Shown here: positions 45,003 to 53,455 of the stretch, piece by piece
How positions within the stretch are numbered: the stretch's first letter is position 1
Layout: every line of letters starts with the position of its first letter
Origin: Halochromatium roseum
GTDB taxonomy: Bacteria > Pseudomonadota > Gammaproteobacteria > Chromatiales > Chromatiaceae
DNA: 64,000 nucleotides
NCBI RefSeq assembly: GCF_016653315.1
Contig: NZ_NHSH01000052.1
Coordinates: forward strand, 1-64,000
Reading direction: 5' to 3'
The notes under the pieces: model-generated
Told to the model about the DNA's origin: nothing
The model's database searches: none
Seen by the model: only the letters and a program-made list of their open reading frames with translations
Program-made: the position numbers and the translations under genes

Positions 45003-45431
45003 ATGACAACCCAAAGCGCAAAGCCGGCTGAAGTTCGGCGAGCTTGGTATTTAATTGATGCCGAGGGCAAGACACTTGGTCGGCTCGCCAGCGAATGTGC
45101 ACGCAGGCTCCGCGGCAAGCATAAGCCGACCTATACTCCGCATGTCGATACCGGTGATTACCTGGTCATCGTTAATGCCGAGAAGGTGCGGGTGACCGGC
45201 AATAAGCTATCGGACAAGATGTACTACCGGCACACTGGCTACATCGGGAACCTCCGCTCAGCGAGCTTACAGCAGATGCTAGACAAGCACCCAGAACGGG
45301 TCATCCAGTTTGCCGTGAAAGGCATGTTGCCGCGTAATCCGCTTGGCCGCGCGATGATCAAGAAGATGAAAGTCTTTGCTGGCCCAACGCATCGCCACGC
45401 GGCACAGCAACCGCAGCCTCTAGAGATCTAA
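45003..45431 (+). CDS. rplM: 50S ribosomal protein uL13
   Basis: The 142-residue protein contains [40 protein letters not shown] and [20 protein letters not shown], typical uL13 blocks. GGGAGCGACC precedes a GTG-ATG pair, and the ATG at 45003 is chosen. It is co-directional with rpsI, the usual partner, after a 129-bp gap that is longer than usual. Confidence 0.97.
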   Translation: MTTQSAKPAEVRRAWYLIDAEGKTLGRLASECARRLRGKHKPTYTPHVDTGDYLVIVNAEKVRVTGNKLSDKMYYRHTGYIGNLRSASLQQMLDKHPERVIQFAVKGMLPRNPLGRAMIKKMKVFAGPTHRHAAQQPQPLEI

Positions 45432-45560
45432 CGCGCGACTTGCGCTGGTCCGCTTTATCCTGAAGCAATCTCTTCGATCGTCCAGGGTAGTTGTGCGCGA
45501 TGAACGCTAGCTTGAGCTGATATCAGACACTCAGAACTAAGACTCTCGGAAACCTGAACC

Positions 45561-45947
45561 ATGGAAAAACAGTACGCCACAGGGCGTCGCAAAAGCTCCT
45601 CGGCGCGCGTGTTCCTGAGCACCGGCTCCGGGCAGATCAACGTCAACGGGCGGCCGCTTGATGAATACTTCGGTCGTGAGACTGCTCGGATGCTTGTGCG
45701 GCAGGCCCTTGAGGCGGTCGATATGGTGGATCGAATCGACATTAACGCAACTGTCGTCGGTGGAGGCTCAAGTGGACAAGCAGGCGCCATTCGTCATGGC
45801 ATTGCCCGCGCTCTAGTTGGGCACGATGAACGTCTGCGCTCGCCACTACGTCGTGCGGGCTTCCTAACCCGCGATGCCCGTGAGGTTGAGCGCAAGAAGG
45901 TGGGTCTGCACAAGGCACGTAAGCGCCCGCAATTCTCCAAGCGTTAA
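45561..45947 (+). CDS. rpsI: 30S ribosomal protein uS9
   Basis: The 128-residue protein has [39 protein letters not shown] and the basic tail [17 protein letters not shown] that reaches the ribosomal P site. Second gene of the rplM-rpsI pair. Confidence 0.97.
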   Translation: MEKQYATGRRKSSSARVFLSTGSGQINVNGRPLDEYFGRETARMLVRQALEAVDMVDRIDINATVVGGGSSGQAGAIRHGIARALVGHDERLRSPLRRAGFLTRDAREVERKKVGLHKARKRPQFSKR

Positions 45948-46018
45948 TCGATGCGTTAGCATCGTCGGTGTTGAGCTGAGTAGGCTTCGTTACCGCGGTA
46001 AGCTCACACTGTCAAAAT

Positions 46019-46092
46019 TGGGGGATCGTCTAGCGGCAGGACTACGGACTCTGACTCCGTCAACCTAGGTTCGAATCCTAGTCCCCCAGCCA
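46019..46092 (+). tRNA. tRNA-Gln (anticodon CUG)
   Basis: The acceptor stem is TGGGGGA / TCCCCCA (46019-46025 with 46082-46088). The anticodon stem is ACGGA/TCCGT with loop CTCTGAC, so the anticodon is CTG at 46051-46053. The T-arm contains GGTTCGAATCC. Discriminator G and CCA are encoded (46089-46092). It resembles E. coli glnV throughout. Confidence 0.97.
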
Positions 46093-46097
46093 TCCTA

Positions 46098-46122
46098 AGC
46101 CCGCAGCTCCGTGGGCTTTTTT
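46098..46122 (+). terminator. Terminator after tRNA-Gln
   Basis: AGCCC (46098-46102) pairs with GGGCT (46113-46117) and is followed by a run of T residues to 46122. Confidence 0.82.
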
Positions 46123-46140
46123 ATGTTTATGCCATGCGCA

Positions 46141-46169
46141 CAAAAATGCCCAGCGTGATGCTGGGCATT
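46141..46169 (-). terminator. Terminator of sodB
   Basis: Read on the minus strand, AATGCCCAGC-ATCAC-GCTGGGCATT is a stem of ten pairs running into a T-run. It lies 55 bp after the sodB stop. Confidence 0.9.
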
Positions 46170-46223
46170 AGTTGCTGTGAGGATCAGCCTCTTATCAGGA
46201 TGATCCTCAACGCGGTGTTGCGT

Positions 46224-46805
46224 TTAGGCTGCGAAGTTCTCGGCAACAAAATCCCAGTTGATCTTGTCCCAGATCGCTTCCAGATACTTTGGCCGGGCGT
46301 TGCGGTAGTCGACGTAGTAGGCGTGCTCCCAAACGTCCACGGTCAGTAGCGCGGTCTTGCCCTCTGTCATCGGCGTGCCGGCGTTGGAGGTGTTCATGAT
46401 CTCGACGCTGCCGTCGCCGTTCTTGACCAGCCAGGTCCAGCCGGAGCCGAAGTTGGTGGCGGCTGACTGGCTGAACTGCTTCTTGAATTCGTCGAAGCTG
46501 CCGAACTTGGCGTTGATCGCATCGGCGAGCGCGCCGCTTGGCTCGCCGCCGCCGTTGGGGCTGAGGCAGTTCCAGTAGAAGCTGTGATTCCAGACCTGAG
46601 CCGCATTGTTGAAGATGCCGCCGGACGCTGTCTTGACGATCTCCTCAAGCGTTTTGCCCTCAAACTCAGTGCCGGGCACCAAGTTGTTGAGGTTGTTGAC
46701 ATAGGTCTGGTGATGCTTGCCGTAGTGGTAATCGATCGTCTCGGCCGAGATCACAGGCTCAAGAGCGTTCTTCTCGTAAGGGAGTGGTGGAAGTTCGTGT
46801 GCCAT
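46224..46805 (-). CDS. sodB: Superoxide dismutase (Fe type)
   Basis: The 193-residue enzyme begins [20 protein letters not shown]. Metal ligands fall in [23 protein letters not shown] and [11 protein letters not shown]. The [16 protein letters not shown] sequence is characteristic of iron rather than manganese enzymes, and no signal peptide is present, so it is cytoplasmic. GGAGAG precedes the ATG at 46805. It is divergent from the amidotransferase gene. Confidence 0.95.
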   Translation of the reverse strand: MAHELPPLPYEKNALEPVISAETIDYHYGKHHQTYVNNLNNLVPGTEFEGKTLEEIVKTASGGIFNNAAQVWNHSFYWNCLSPNGGGEPSGALADAINAKFGSFDEFKKQFSQSAATNFGSGWTWLVKNGDGSVEIMNTSNAGTPMTEGKTALLTVDVWEHAYYVDYRNARPKYLEAIWDKINWDFVAENFAA

Positions 46806-46989
46806 ACTGACTCTCCTGGCGGTTTGGCTAGGGATGGGTGAATGAACTGCTTGCGACGAAAACGTAGGCCCGAGACAGGGGATATCAAGGGAATGCTGTT
46901 CGCGTCCGGTGAACTTGATGTGGCGAAGCGCAGCCTGGAGAGGCGCCGAGCTTGGCCACAAGCAGAATAATGGCGGAGGATCCGAGCTT

Positions 46990-48783
46990 ATGTGTGGTAT
47001 CTGCGGAGAGCTGCGCTTCGATGGCGGGCCGGCAGACTTGGGCGCGATCGAGCGGATGATGCAGCGATTAGCGCCGCGTGGGCCGGATCATGGCGGCAGC
47101 TACAGTGATGGTGCCTTGGCCTTTGGGCATCGGCGGCTATCGATCATCGATCTCTCGGCACGCTCGAATCAGCCGATGGTTGACCAGGGGTTGGGCCTCG
47201 CGCTGGTCTTCAACGGCACCATCTACAATCATCCCGAACTGCGTCGCGAGCTGCGCGACAAGGGCTACAGCTTTTTCTCTGATGGAGATACCGAGGTCAT
47301 CCTCAAGGCCTGGCATGCTTGGGGTGAAGGCTGTGTCGAGCGGCTGCACGGGATGTTCGCGTTTGCGATCTGGGATACCAACCGCCGCCAGCTCTTCCTC
47401 GCGCGCGATCGCTTCGGCATAAAGCCGCTCTATTGGAGTGATGCCAATGGTCGGCTGCGCTTCGCCTCGACCACCCAGGCGCTGGTTGCGGCGGGTGGGG
47501 TTGGTGCCGGCATCGATCCAGTGGCGCTCCACAATCTGTTCACGCTGCACGCGGTGGTGCCGGCACCGCGTACCATTCTCAGCGATCTGCGCAAGTTGCC
47601 GCCGGCACACTGGTTGCGCATCGACGCCGATGGGCGCCGCACCGAGCAGCGCTATTGGCAGCTGGACGCGACCCGAGGCGCGAGCGGATCGGGCCTGCCG
47701 AGCAGTGATGCCGAATGGGTCGAGGCCATCCATGACGCGCTTGAGCAGGCGGTGCGCAAGCGTCGCGAGATCGCTGATGTGCCGGTTGGCGTGCTGCTCT
47801 CGGGTGGACTCGACTCCAGCCTGCTGGTCGCATTGCTCGCGGAGCATGGCGTCAATGATCTGCACACCTTCTCGGTCGGTTTTGAGGACACCCCGGAGGA
47901 GGCTGGCAGCGAATTCGAATACTCAGATCAAGTCGTCGAGCATTTTGGGACCCACCACCATCGCTTCCAGGTGCCGAACGATGAGGTTCTGCGCCGCTTG
48001 CCCGAGGCGGTCGATGCGATGACCGAACCGATGTTCGGCCAGGATGCCGTCGCCTTCTATCTGCTCGCCGAGCAGGTCTCGCGCGAGATCAAGGTAGTGC
48101 AGTCAGGGCAAGGGGCCGACGAGGTCTTCGGCGGCTATTTCTGGTATGCGCGGATCGCCGCTGAGACCGAGGGGAGCCCGACCGACCGCCTGCGCCGACA
48201 CTACTTCGATCGCGACCACGATGAGTACCTGCAGATGGTCGCTCCGGCCTATGCGGGGGCGGATCACACGGCTGCCTTGGTGGCCGAGCGCCTCGCCGAG
48301 CCCGGCGCCGACGAACTCATCGATGCGGTACTTCGGCTCGATGTCACGACTTTGATCGTTGATGACCCAGTGAAGCGGGTCGACAACATGACCATGGCCT
48401 GGGGGCTCGAGGCGCGGGTGCCCTTCCTCGACCATCAGCTCGTCGAGCTTGCTGCCCGTTGCCCACCGGAGCTACGACTGCGCGATGGCGGCAAGTATCC
48501 GCTCAAGGCCATTGCGCGCGGGCGCTTGCCAGATGCCGTGATCGATCGGCCCAAGGGCTATTTTCCGATGCCGGCGCTCAAATACGTGCGCGGGGCCTTT
48601 CTGGACTTCATGCGTGACATCCTCAACTCCCAAGCCTGCCGCGAACGTGGGCTTTACCGCCGCGGCTATATCGAGCGGCTTCTGGATGAGCCCGACCAGC
48701 ATCACACCCGCATCCAGGGTAGCAAGCTCTGGCATGTCGCCTTGCTCGAGTACTGGCTGCAGCGCCACATCGATGGACGCTAG
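46990..48783 (+). CDS. N-acetylglutaminylglutamine amidotransferase-type asparagine synthase
   Basis: The 597-residue protein has a glutaminase domain starting with the catalytic Cys ([10 protein letters not shown]), then [20 protein letters not shown], and a C-terminal asparagine-synthase-type ATP domain with [20 protein letters not shown] and [16 protein letters not shown]. Overall wording ([46 protein letters not shown]) matches the enzyme that amidates N-acetylglutaminylglutamine, an osmoprotective dipeptide. In other genomes it sits with an acetyltransferase/synthetase and an M42-type peptidase, and neither is next to it here. GGAGG upstream supports the ATG at 46990. Ordinary AsnB activity cannot be ruled out. 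Confidence 0.82.
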   Translation: MCGICGELRFDGGPADLGAIERMMQRLAPRGPDHGGSYSDGALAFGHRRLSIIDLSARSNQPMVDQGLGLALVFNGTIYNHPELRRELRDKGYSFFSDGDTEVILKAWHAWGEGCVERLHGMFAFAIWDTNRRQLFLARDRFGIKPLYWSDANGRLRFASTTQALVAAGGVGAGIDPVALHNLFTLHAVVPAPRTILSDLRKLPPAHWLRIDADGRRTEQRYWQLDATRGASGSGLPSSDAEWVEAIHDALEQAVRKRREIADVPVGVLLSGGLDSSLLVALLAEHGVNDLHTFSVGFEDTPEEAGSEFEYSDQVVEHFGTHHHRFQVPNDEVLRRLPEAVDAMTEPMFGQDAVAFYLLAEQVSREIKVVQSGQGADEVFGGYFWYARIAAETEGSPTDRLRRHYFDRDHDEYLQMVAPAYAGADHTAALVAERLAEPGADELIDAVLRLDVTTLIVDDPVKRVDNMTMAWGLEARVPFLDHQLVELAARCPPELRLRDGGKYPLKAIARGRLPDAVIDRPKGYFPMPALKYVRGAFLDFMRDILNSQACRERGLYRRGYIERLLDEPDQHHTRIQGSKLWHVALLEYWLQRHIDGR

Positions 48784-48796
48784 TGCCTCCCTAGCC

Positions 48797-48873
48797 CAGG
48801 GGCAATCGGGTATCTGGACGCGTCCAGCTGAGTCGGCGCTGGGGATGGGGGCGGTTTAACTGCGATTGCCCTG
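48797..48873 (+). promoter_or_regulatory. Structured intergenic stem with inner 14-bp palindrome
   Basis: CAGGGGCAATCG (48797-48808) pairs with CGATTGCCCTG (48863-48873) apart from one bulged base, enclosing the perfect palindrome CTGGACGCGTCCAG (48814-48827). It follows the amidotransferase stop and may stabilise or end that transcript. No T-run follows. Confidence 0.4.
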
Positions 48874-48997
48874 AGCAGAAACGCGGGTGACCTCGAGATT
48901 GCGGTTTCGCATGGCGTAGGCCGTTGCGCCTTGATAAGCGCGGCAGCTATCCCGACCTTGGCCAGACCTAACACCCAGTATTCGACGAGGTATTGCG

Positions 48998-49333
48998 ATG
49001 GATGTCATCGAGCGTATCGACCAACAGGTCAAGGGCCATCCAGCTGTCATCTACATGAAAGGAACCCCGCAGATGCCGCAGTGCGGTTTCTCGATGCGCG
49101 CTTCACAGGCGCTCGGTGACACTGGAGTGCCGTTCGCCTATGTGAATGTGCTTCAAGATCCAGAGATCTTTGAGAACCTTCCGCGCTACGCGGACTGGCC
49201 GACCTTCCCACAGATCTACATCGACGGCGAATTGGTCGGTGGCTGCGACATTACCCTGGAGCTAGCGGCCAGCGGCGAACTCAAAACCATGATGGAATCG
49301 GCCGCTTCGAAGCAAGAGCAGGCTGCAAGTTAG
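48998..49333 (+). CDS. grxD: Monothiol glutaredoxin Grx4
   Basis: The 111-residue protein has the CGFS active site (MPQCGFSMRA, about 26-35), KGTPQ before it, and WPTFPQIYIDGELVGGCDI. It binds a [2Fe-2S] cluster with glutathione and delivers it to target proteins. GAGG stands upstream of the ATG. A terminator hairpin follows at 49392. Confidence 0.96.
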   Translation: MDVIERIDQQVKGHPAVIYMKGTPQMPQCGFSMRASQALGDTGVPFAYVNVLQDPEIFENLPRYADWPTFPQIYIDGELVGGCDITLELAASGELKTMMESAASKQEQAAS

Positions 49334-49391
49334 ACCGCCCCGAGGCAAGTAAGGGTCTGAACGATGTCGCGTTGATCAGGCCTAGACCATC

Positions 49392-49414
49392 AAGCCCCCG
49401 CTGCAGGGGGCTTT
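49392..49414. terminator. Hairpin terminator after grxD
   Basis: AAGCCCCCGCTGCAGGGGGCTTT: a seven-pair GC stem ending in T residues on the plus strand (and A/T-flanked on the other), placed between the convergent grxD and rnt genes, so it could serve both. Confidence 0.82.
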
Positions 49415-49417
49415 CAC

Positions 49418-49459
49418 ATTGAGCGCATCAGATTGAGCGCATCAGATTAAGCGCATCAG
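49418..49459. repeat. Tandem array, three copies of a 14-bp unit
   Basis: ATTGAGCGCATCAG at 49418 and 49432, and ATTAAGCGCATCAG at 49446. The last copy covers the rnt stop codon. Confidence 0.93.
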
Positions 49460-50088
49460 GATGTGGTTGCAGCTCGCCAGCGATTGACGATGGTGCAAAA
49501 CAACCGCGCGGTCTGCTCGGCATCGTAGATCGCGGAATGGGCGGCACTGTTATCCCAACCAAGCCCGGCGGCCTGAGCCGCCTTTGCGAGTACGGTCTGT
49601 CCGTAGGCCAAACCGGCGAGTGAAACCGTATCGAACACGCTAAAGGCATGGAACGGGTTGCGCTTATAGTCGTTCCGATCCACGGCCGCTTTCACGAAGC
49701 CGAGGTCGAAATGTGCGTTGTGTCCGACCAAGATGGCGCGATTGCAGCCATGCGATGCAACCGCCTTGCGAATTGGGTCGAGAATCTTGGGTAGGGCGTG
49801 CCGTTCGGCGAGGGCATCCCGAAACGGATGCTCAGGGTCGATCTTGTTGAATGCGAGTGCGCTTTGATCGAGTTCGGAGCCGAGGAAGGGGAGGACATGG
49901 CAGGCGTGGGTTGCGCCTGGTGCCAGCCAGCCGTCCGCGTCCATCCGAATCATCACCGCAGCAATCTCGAGCAACGCGTGACGTTGGGGGTCAAAACCCG
50001 CAGTTTCGACGTCGACGACCACTGGTAAAAAGCCACGGAAGCGGCCAGCGATCCCCTTGTGCACTTTGTCTTGGTCTTGGTATTCCAT
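49456..50088 (-). CDS. rnt: Ribonuclease T
   Basis: The 210-residue DEDDh exoribonuclease trims 3' ends of tRNA, 5S and 23S rRNA. Exo motifs: [20 protein letters not shown] (about 22-41), [13 protein letters not shown] (about 119-131), and [16 protein letters not shown] (about 182-197). The short basic start and length are normal. It is convergent with grxD, usually a close neighbour of rnt in Gammaproteobacteria. Its stop lies in a 14-bp repeat. Confidence 0.95.
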   Translation of the reverse strand: MEYQDQDKVHKGIAGRFRGFLPVVVDVETAGFDPQRHALLEIAAVMIRMDADGWLAPGATHACHVLPFLGSELDQSALAFNKIDPEHPFRDALAERHALPKILDPIRKAVASHGCNRAILVGHNAHFDLGFVKAAVDRNDYKRNPFHAFSVFDTVSLAGLAYGQTVLAKAAQAAGLGWDNSAAHSAIYDAEQTARLFCTIVNRWRAATTS

Positions 50089-50172
50089 ACCGGCAGCATA
50101 AGAGGGTTGCCGACAAAAGCCAAACCTTGGAAGACTTGGGGCTGGGAGAGGAGGTTAAGGCGAGAAGATGAG

Positions 50173-50209
50173 AGAGCAGGAAGAGGAGAGCAGGAAGAGG
50201 AGAGCAGGA
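50173..50209. repeat. Purine-only 14-bp repeat upstream of the TraB gene
   Basis: AGAGCAGGAAGAGG occurs at 50173 and 50187, with a partial third copy at 50201-50209. It lies in a purine-rich strand 30-70 bp before the TraB/GumN start. Confidence 0.9.
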
Positions 50210-50240
50210 TGCGCGAGAAGGTGAGCAGCTCGGTTTGGTG

Positions 50241-51158
50241 ATGATCATGAATAGCGGTGCGCGGTTGAGGTGCGGGCTGCTGAGCCGGTGTGGGCGTTGG
50301 CTGGTGTTGGTGATCCTCTGCGGATTCCTCGCTGAGACCGCCCTCGCTGAGCCTTGTTGCGAGCAGGGTCTCCTGTTTCGTCTAGACCCAGAGGTGAGTG
50401 CTCAGCCATCGAGCTGGTTGTTCGGAACCATGCATAGTGATGATCCACGTGTGACGCGCTTGCCGGCGCCAGTGCTTGCCGCCTTCGATTCGGCGCTCGG
50501 GGTGGTGTTAGAGGTGGTTCCAGACGCGGCGATGCAAGAGGCGTCGCGTGCAGCCATGGTGTTGAGCCCAGGCGAGCGCCTCTCTGAACAGTTGCCACCT
50601 GCGGTCTATCAAGAGATCCTCATCGCCCTGTCCGAGCGTGGCATACCACAGGCAGCGGCTGAGCGGCTCGCGCCCTGGGCGATCTTGCTGGTCCTGAGTA
50701 TGCCTCCGCCGAGTTCCGCTCCGGTACTTGACCTCGTTCTCTATCAACGCGCAGCCGAGTTGGACAAGCCGGTTGTGGGGCTTGAGAGCATTGCTGAACA
50801 GCTTTCCGTGTTCCAGGCGCTCAGTCTTGAGGAGCAAGTTGTATTGCTCGAATCGACTCTGCGTCACCGTGCACAACTACCGCAGATCTTTGCTGCCTTG
50901 CTGGATGCCTACCTTGACGGCGACCTTGTGACCCTGATGAGGCTTGGGCAGACCCTAGCGGCCGAAGATCCTGAGTTAGATGAGCGCCTGCGCCGGGCGT
51001 TGATTGACGATCGCAATCGGCGCATGTTCGCACGGCTGGTCCCGATGCTCCAACAGGGAAGACAGTTCATTGCCGTGGGCGCGCTGCATTTGCCTGGTCC
51101 CGGTGGATTGTTGCAGCGCCTGCAAGCGGCAGGCGTCGAGGTCACGCGCGTCTACTGA
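50241..51158 (+). CDS. TraB/GumN family secreted protein
   Basis: This is a 305-residue protein. It has a signal peptide (hydrophobic LVLVILCGFLAETALA, cleaved before EPCC), the first GX2H-type motif WLFGTMHSDDPRV (about 55-67), central helices, and the second motif FIAVGALHLPGPGGLLQRLQ near the end. These two motifs form the possible metalloprotease-like site of the TraB/Tiki/GumN fold. Bacterial members have no proven substrate. ATGs at 50241 and 50247 are both possible starts. A purine-rich repeat tract precedes it. Confidence 0.87.
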   Translation: MIMNSGARLRCGLLSRCGRWLVLVILCGFLAETALAEPCCEQGLLFRLDPEVSAQPSSWLFGTMHSDDPRVTRLPAPVLAAFDSALGVVLEVVPDAAMQEASRAAMVLSPGERLSEQLPPAVYQEILIALSERGIPQAAAERLAPWAILLVLSMPPPSSAPVLDLVLYQRAAELDKPVVGLESIAEQLSVFQALSLEEQVVLLESTLRHRAQLPQIFAALLDAYLDGDLVTLMRLGQTLAAEDPELDERLRRALIDDRNRRMFARLVPMLQQGRQFIAVGALHLPGPGGLLQRLQAAGVEVTRVY

Positions 51159-51251
51159 TACTCAGCCGCGCTGGAGTGCTGTGCTAACATCGTGATCGAG
51201 CCATCGCGCTCGAGCGATCGCGATGTTCGATGAGATGCGGGAGTCCGGTCT

Positions 51252-52004
51252 ATGCACAGAGTGCGCCTTTTTCACACCCTTTGCTTGGCGCTCTTGGCGG
51301 CGTCATTGGCTGGGGGCTGTAGCTCGATCCCAAAGGAGCAGCGCGATCCACGCGATCCTTGGCAGCCCTACAACCGGGCGATGTTCAAGTTCAACACCGA
51401 CTTCGACAACGCCTTCTTCAAGCCAGTGGCTCGGGGCTATCAGGCTGTCATCCCAGAGCCGATGAACCATGGCATCACTAACTTTTTTAACAACATCGCC
51501 GATGTGACTTCGGCGGTGAACAATGTGCTCCAGTTCAAGCTCTCGCGCGCTGGCAGCGATGTCGGCCGCGTGGTGGTGAATACCACCGTGGGTCTGGTCG
51601 GCTTTATCGATGTCGCCACCAATGTCGGCATCCCGAGCTATAAGGAAGACTTCGGTCAGACACTGGGCTATTGGGGGTTCGGCGACGGCCCCTACTTCGT
51701 GATGCCGATCTTGGGCCCCAGCTCAGTGCGCGACACCGTCGGCTTTGCCGGCGATGTGGTGATCGACCCGTTCTTTAGTCTGGAGGCGGATGAGATCTAC
51801 TGGGGTTTCGTGGTGGTGCGGGCAATTGACACTCGCGCTGGGCTGCTTGCCGCCGGCGATCTGATGGATGAAGCCGCCCTTGATCGCTACGTCTTCGTGC
51901 GCGATGCCTATCTGCAGCGACGCCGTAACCTTGTCCATGACGGCAATCCGCCAGAGGACCAAGACTACGATCTGTTCTGGGACGAGGACGCCATCGACGA
52001 GTAA
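51252..52004 (+). CDS. mlaA: Outer-membrane lipid asymmetry protein MlaA (VacJ)
   Basis: The 250-residue lipoprotein has signal LALLAASLAGGC, then DPWQPYNRAMFKFNTDFDNA (about 34-53), a central amphipathic region (NHGITNFFNNIADVTSAVNN) and YWGFGDGPYFVMPILGPSSV with RDTVG. It removes misplaced phospholipids from the outer leaflet and hands them to MlaC. The remaining mla genes are not in the window. The acidic tail (DYDLFWDEDAIDE) is common in this family. Confidence 0.95.
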   Translation: MHRVRLFHTLCLALLAASLAGGCSSIPKEQRDPRDPWQPYNRAMFKFNTDFDNAFFKPVARGYQAVIPEPMNHGITNFFNNIADVTSAVNNVLQFKLSRAGSDVGRVVVNTTVGLVGFIDVATNVGIPSYKEDFGQTLGYWGFGDGPYFVMPILGPSSVRDTVGFAGDVVIDPFFSLEADEIYWGFVVVRAIDTRAGLLAAGDLMDEAALDRYVFVRDAYLQRRRNLVHDGNPPEDQDYDLFWDEDAIDE

Positions 52005-52358
52005 TCGGCGTGGGATGTCGGCTCGGCTATCGGGCCCTTTCAGGAACAGCCGCTCACCAAGCTTGACCGGGACTCCGGTCCGCTCGGCAAGCAGCTGGTC
52101 GACTGAGGCGATTGCCGGAACATCTCGTACCAAATTGCGGTGAATTTTCGTTTGCTTTCGAGCAATGTCGCCGGACGGTAGCGCCGGGTTATGTAACCCT
52201 GATGCGGCGCACAAGGCGGTCGAAAAGACCAGCAGGGCAGTATGAGATTTGACAACAATGGCCTTGGAAACTGTCCATTAACTGCTTCTCGATTGGAGGG
52301 CCAGGGTTGGGCGATTTTCGGGAACGATTATCGGGAAGTAGAAAATGGACAGCCACTT
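52005..52358. other. Gap after mlaA containing an 82-bp MITE-like element
   Basis: No gene is supported. A minus-strand frame (52214 to 51723) overlaps mlaA and lacks family features. The right half contains the terminal-inverted-repeat element at 52271-52352. Confidence 0.5.
52271..52352. mobile_element. MITE-like 82-bp element with imperfect terminal inverted repeats
   Basis: The left end CTGTCCATTAACTGCTTCTC and the reverse complement of the right end CTGTCCATTTTCTACTTCCC agree at 19 of the first 23 positions, including nine perfect outer bases. Nothing inside is coding. No clear target duplication was found. It could be a deletion derivative holding both ends of a larger insertion sequence. 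Confidence 0.55.
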
Positions 52359-52611
52359 AGTTCGAGCTACTGCTCGAGCTGCTGCTCGAGCTTGACGATT
52401 TCTTCCCGCCCTTGCCTCGACAATAGCCGCTGACCTCTACGCCATCCTTGCGCTTATAACCGTCTACCCAGGTACAGGCGTCTTGGCGTTCGCAAGAGGA
52501 TTTTTCCATCCCTTTGCATTCGGCTGAGAGTGCCGATTGGGAGGCCAGCGTTAGCGCCCCCGTTATCGTGAGCATTGCAATTAAACTGACTGAGCGAGTG
52601 GGCCTTTTCAT
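52357..52611 (-). CDS. Small secreted Cys-containing protein with polyserine tail
   Basis: This is an 84-residue protein with a signal peptide (MKRPTRSVSLIAMLTITGAL, cleaved near ALSA-EC). The mature domain has four cysteines (ECKGMEKSSCERQDACTWVD and SGYCRGKGG), a spacing suggesting two disulfides or a metal site, and then a run of 12 serines and Asn at the C-terminus. AGGAAG precedes the ATG at 52611. The polyserine is encoded by repeated TCGAGC/AGC units. No known family is recognised, and close relatives are probably short hypothetical proteins. Confidence 0.65.
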   Translation of the reverse strand: MKRPTRSVSLIAMLTITGALTLASQSALSAECKGMEKSSCERQDACTWVDGYKRKDGVEVSGYCRGKGGKKSSSSSSSSSSSSN

Positions 52612-52808
52612 CACTTCGTCTTCCTCTCTATCCACCGAGTCCGCCGTTTGGCGGGCGTTATTAGGCAAGGTTTCCATCGTGGCCTCAAGAGCCACGAGAC
52701 TGAGGATAACCAGCCTCTAGGCGGAGGTGCAACTCATCAATGACCGATCCGTTGTGAGCTGATCGAGGTTGTCCACTGCTTGATGGTCCTTCCCTGGGCT
52801 TGGACGAG

Positions 52809-53450
52809 CTATCGAGACTGGCGGGCGAGGTGGACTGGCGGACGGTCGTCGTGCAGCTGTGCAAGCTTGAGATAGGCCTGGTGCAGGCGCTCGACCTGTG
52901 GCCAAAGGCTGGCTGGATCGCCGCCGTTATCAATCCGGTCATCGGCCGCAGCAAGGCGCTCGGCGCGACTGACCTGGCTGGCGATGATGCGTTGAATCTG
53001 ATCGGGCTCCAGGCCGCTGCGTGCCTGCACGCGCGCGATCTGCATCGCTTCGGGCAGATCGACGACCAGCACCCGGTCGACCAACGATTGTTGGCCGGTC
53101 TCCAGGAGGAGTGGGATCACCAGCAGAGCGTAAGGGCCGCTGATTGCTTCGGTCTCGGCAAGCATGTCGGTGCGGATCAAAGGATGCAGGATGCCCTCGA
53201 GGCGCTGGCGCGCGGCCGGGTCGGCGAAGACCTGCTGTCGCATCCGCGCGCGATCGAGGGCGCCTGTCGCATCAATCATTTCGGCGCCGAATGTGGCGGC
53301 GATTGCCGGTAGTGCCTCGCCACCCGGCGCGGTCAGACGGTGCGATATCGCGTCGGCATCACTGACGGTGACGCCAAAGGATGCAAACTCCTCGGCAACC
53401 GTACTTTTCCCGCTGCCGATTCCGCCTGTTAGGGCAACACGATAGGTCAT
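52809..53450 (-). CDS. coaE: Dephospho-CoA kinase
   Basis: The 213-residue kinase performs the last step of coenzyme A synthesis. The P-loop is ALTGGIGSGKSTVAEEF (about 6-22), followed by DADAISHRLTAPGG, and the lid segment QIARVQARSGLEPDQIQRII. Its start is 5 bp from the pilD stop, completing the classical pilB-pilC-pilD-coaE order. Confidence 0.96.
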   Translation of the reverse strand: MTYRVALTGGIGSGKSTVAEEFASFGVTVSDADAISHRLTAPGGEALPAIAATFGAEMIDATGALDRARMRQQVFADPAARQRLEGILHPLIRTDMLAETEAISGPYALLVIPLLLETGQQSLVDRVLVVDLPEAMQIARVQARSGLEPDQIQRIIASQVSRAERLAAADDRIDNGGDPASLWPQVERLHQAYLKLAQLHDDRPPVHLARQSR

Positions 53451-53455
53451 GGGTG

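Noticed and set aside
45455-45790. Minus-strand frame opposite rpsI
   Set aside because: Ser/Arg/Pro-rich shadow of a ribosomal protein gene.
51723-52214. Minus-strand frame overlapping the 3' half of mlaA and the following gap
   Set aside because: Most of it is antisense to mlaA, and the non-overlapping part shows no known domain.
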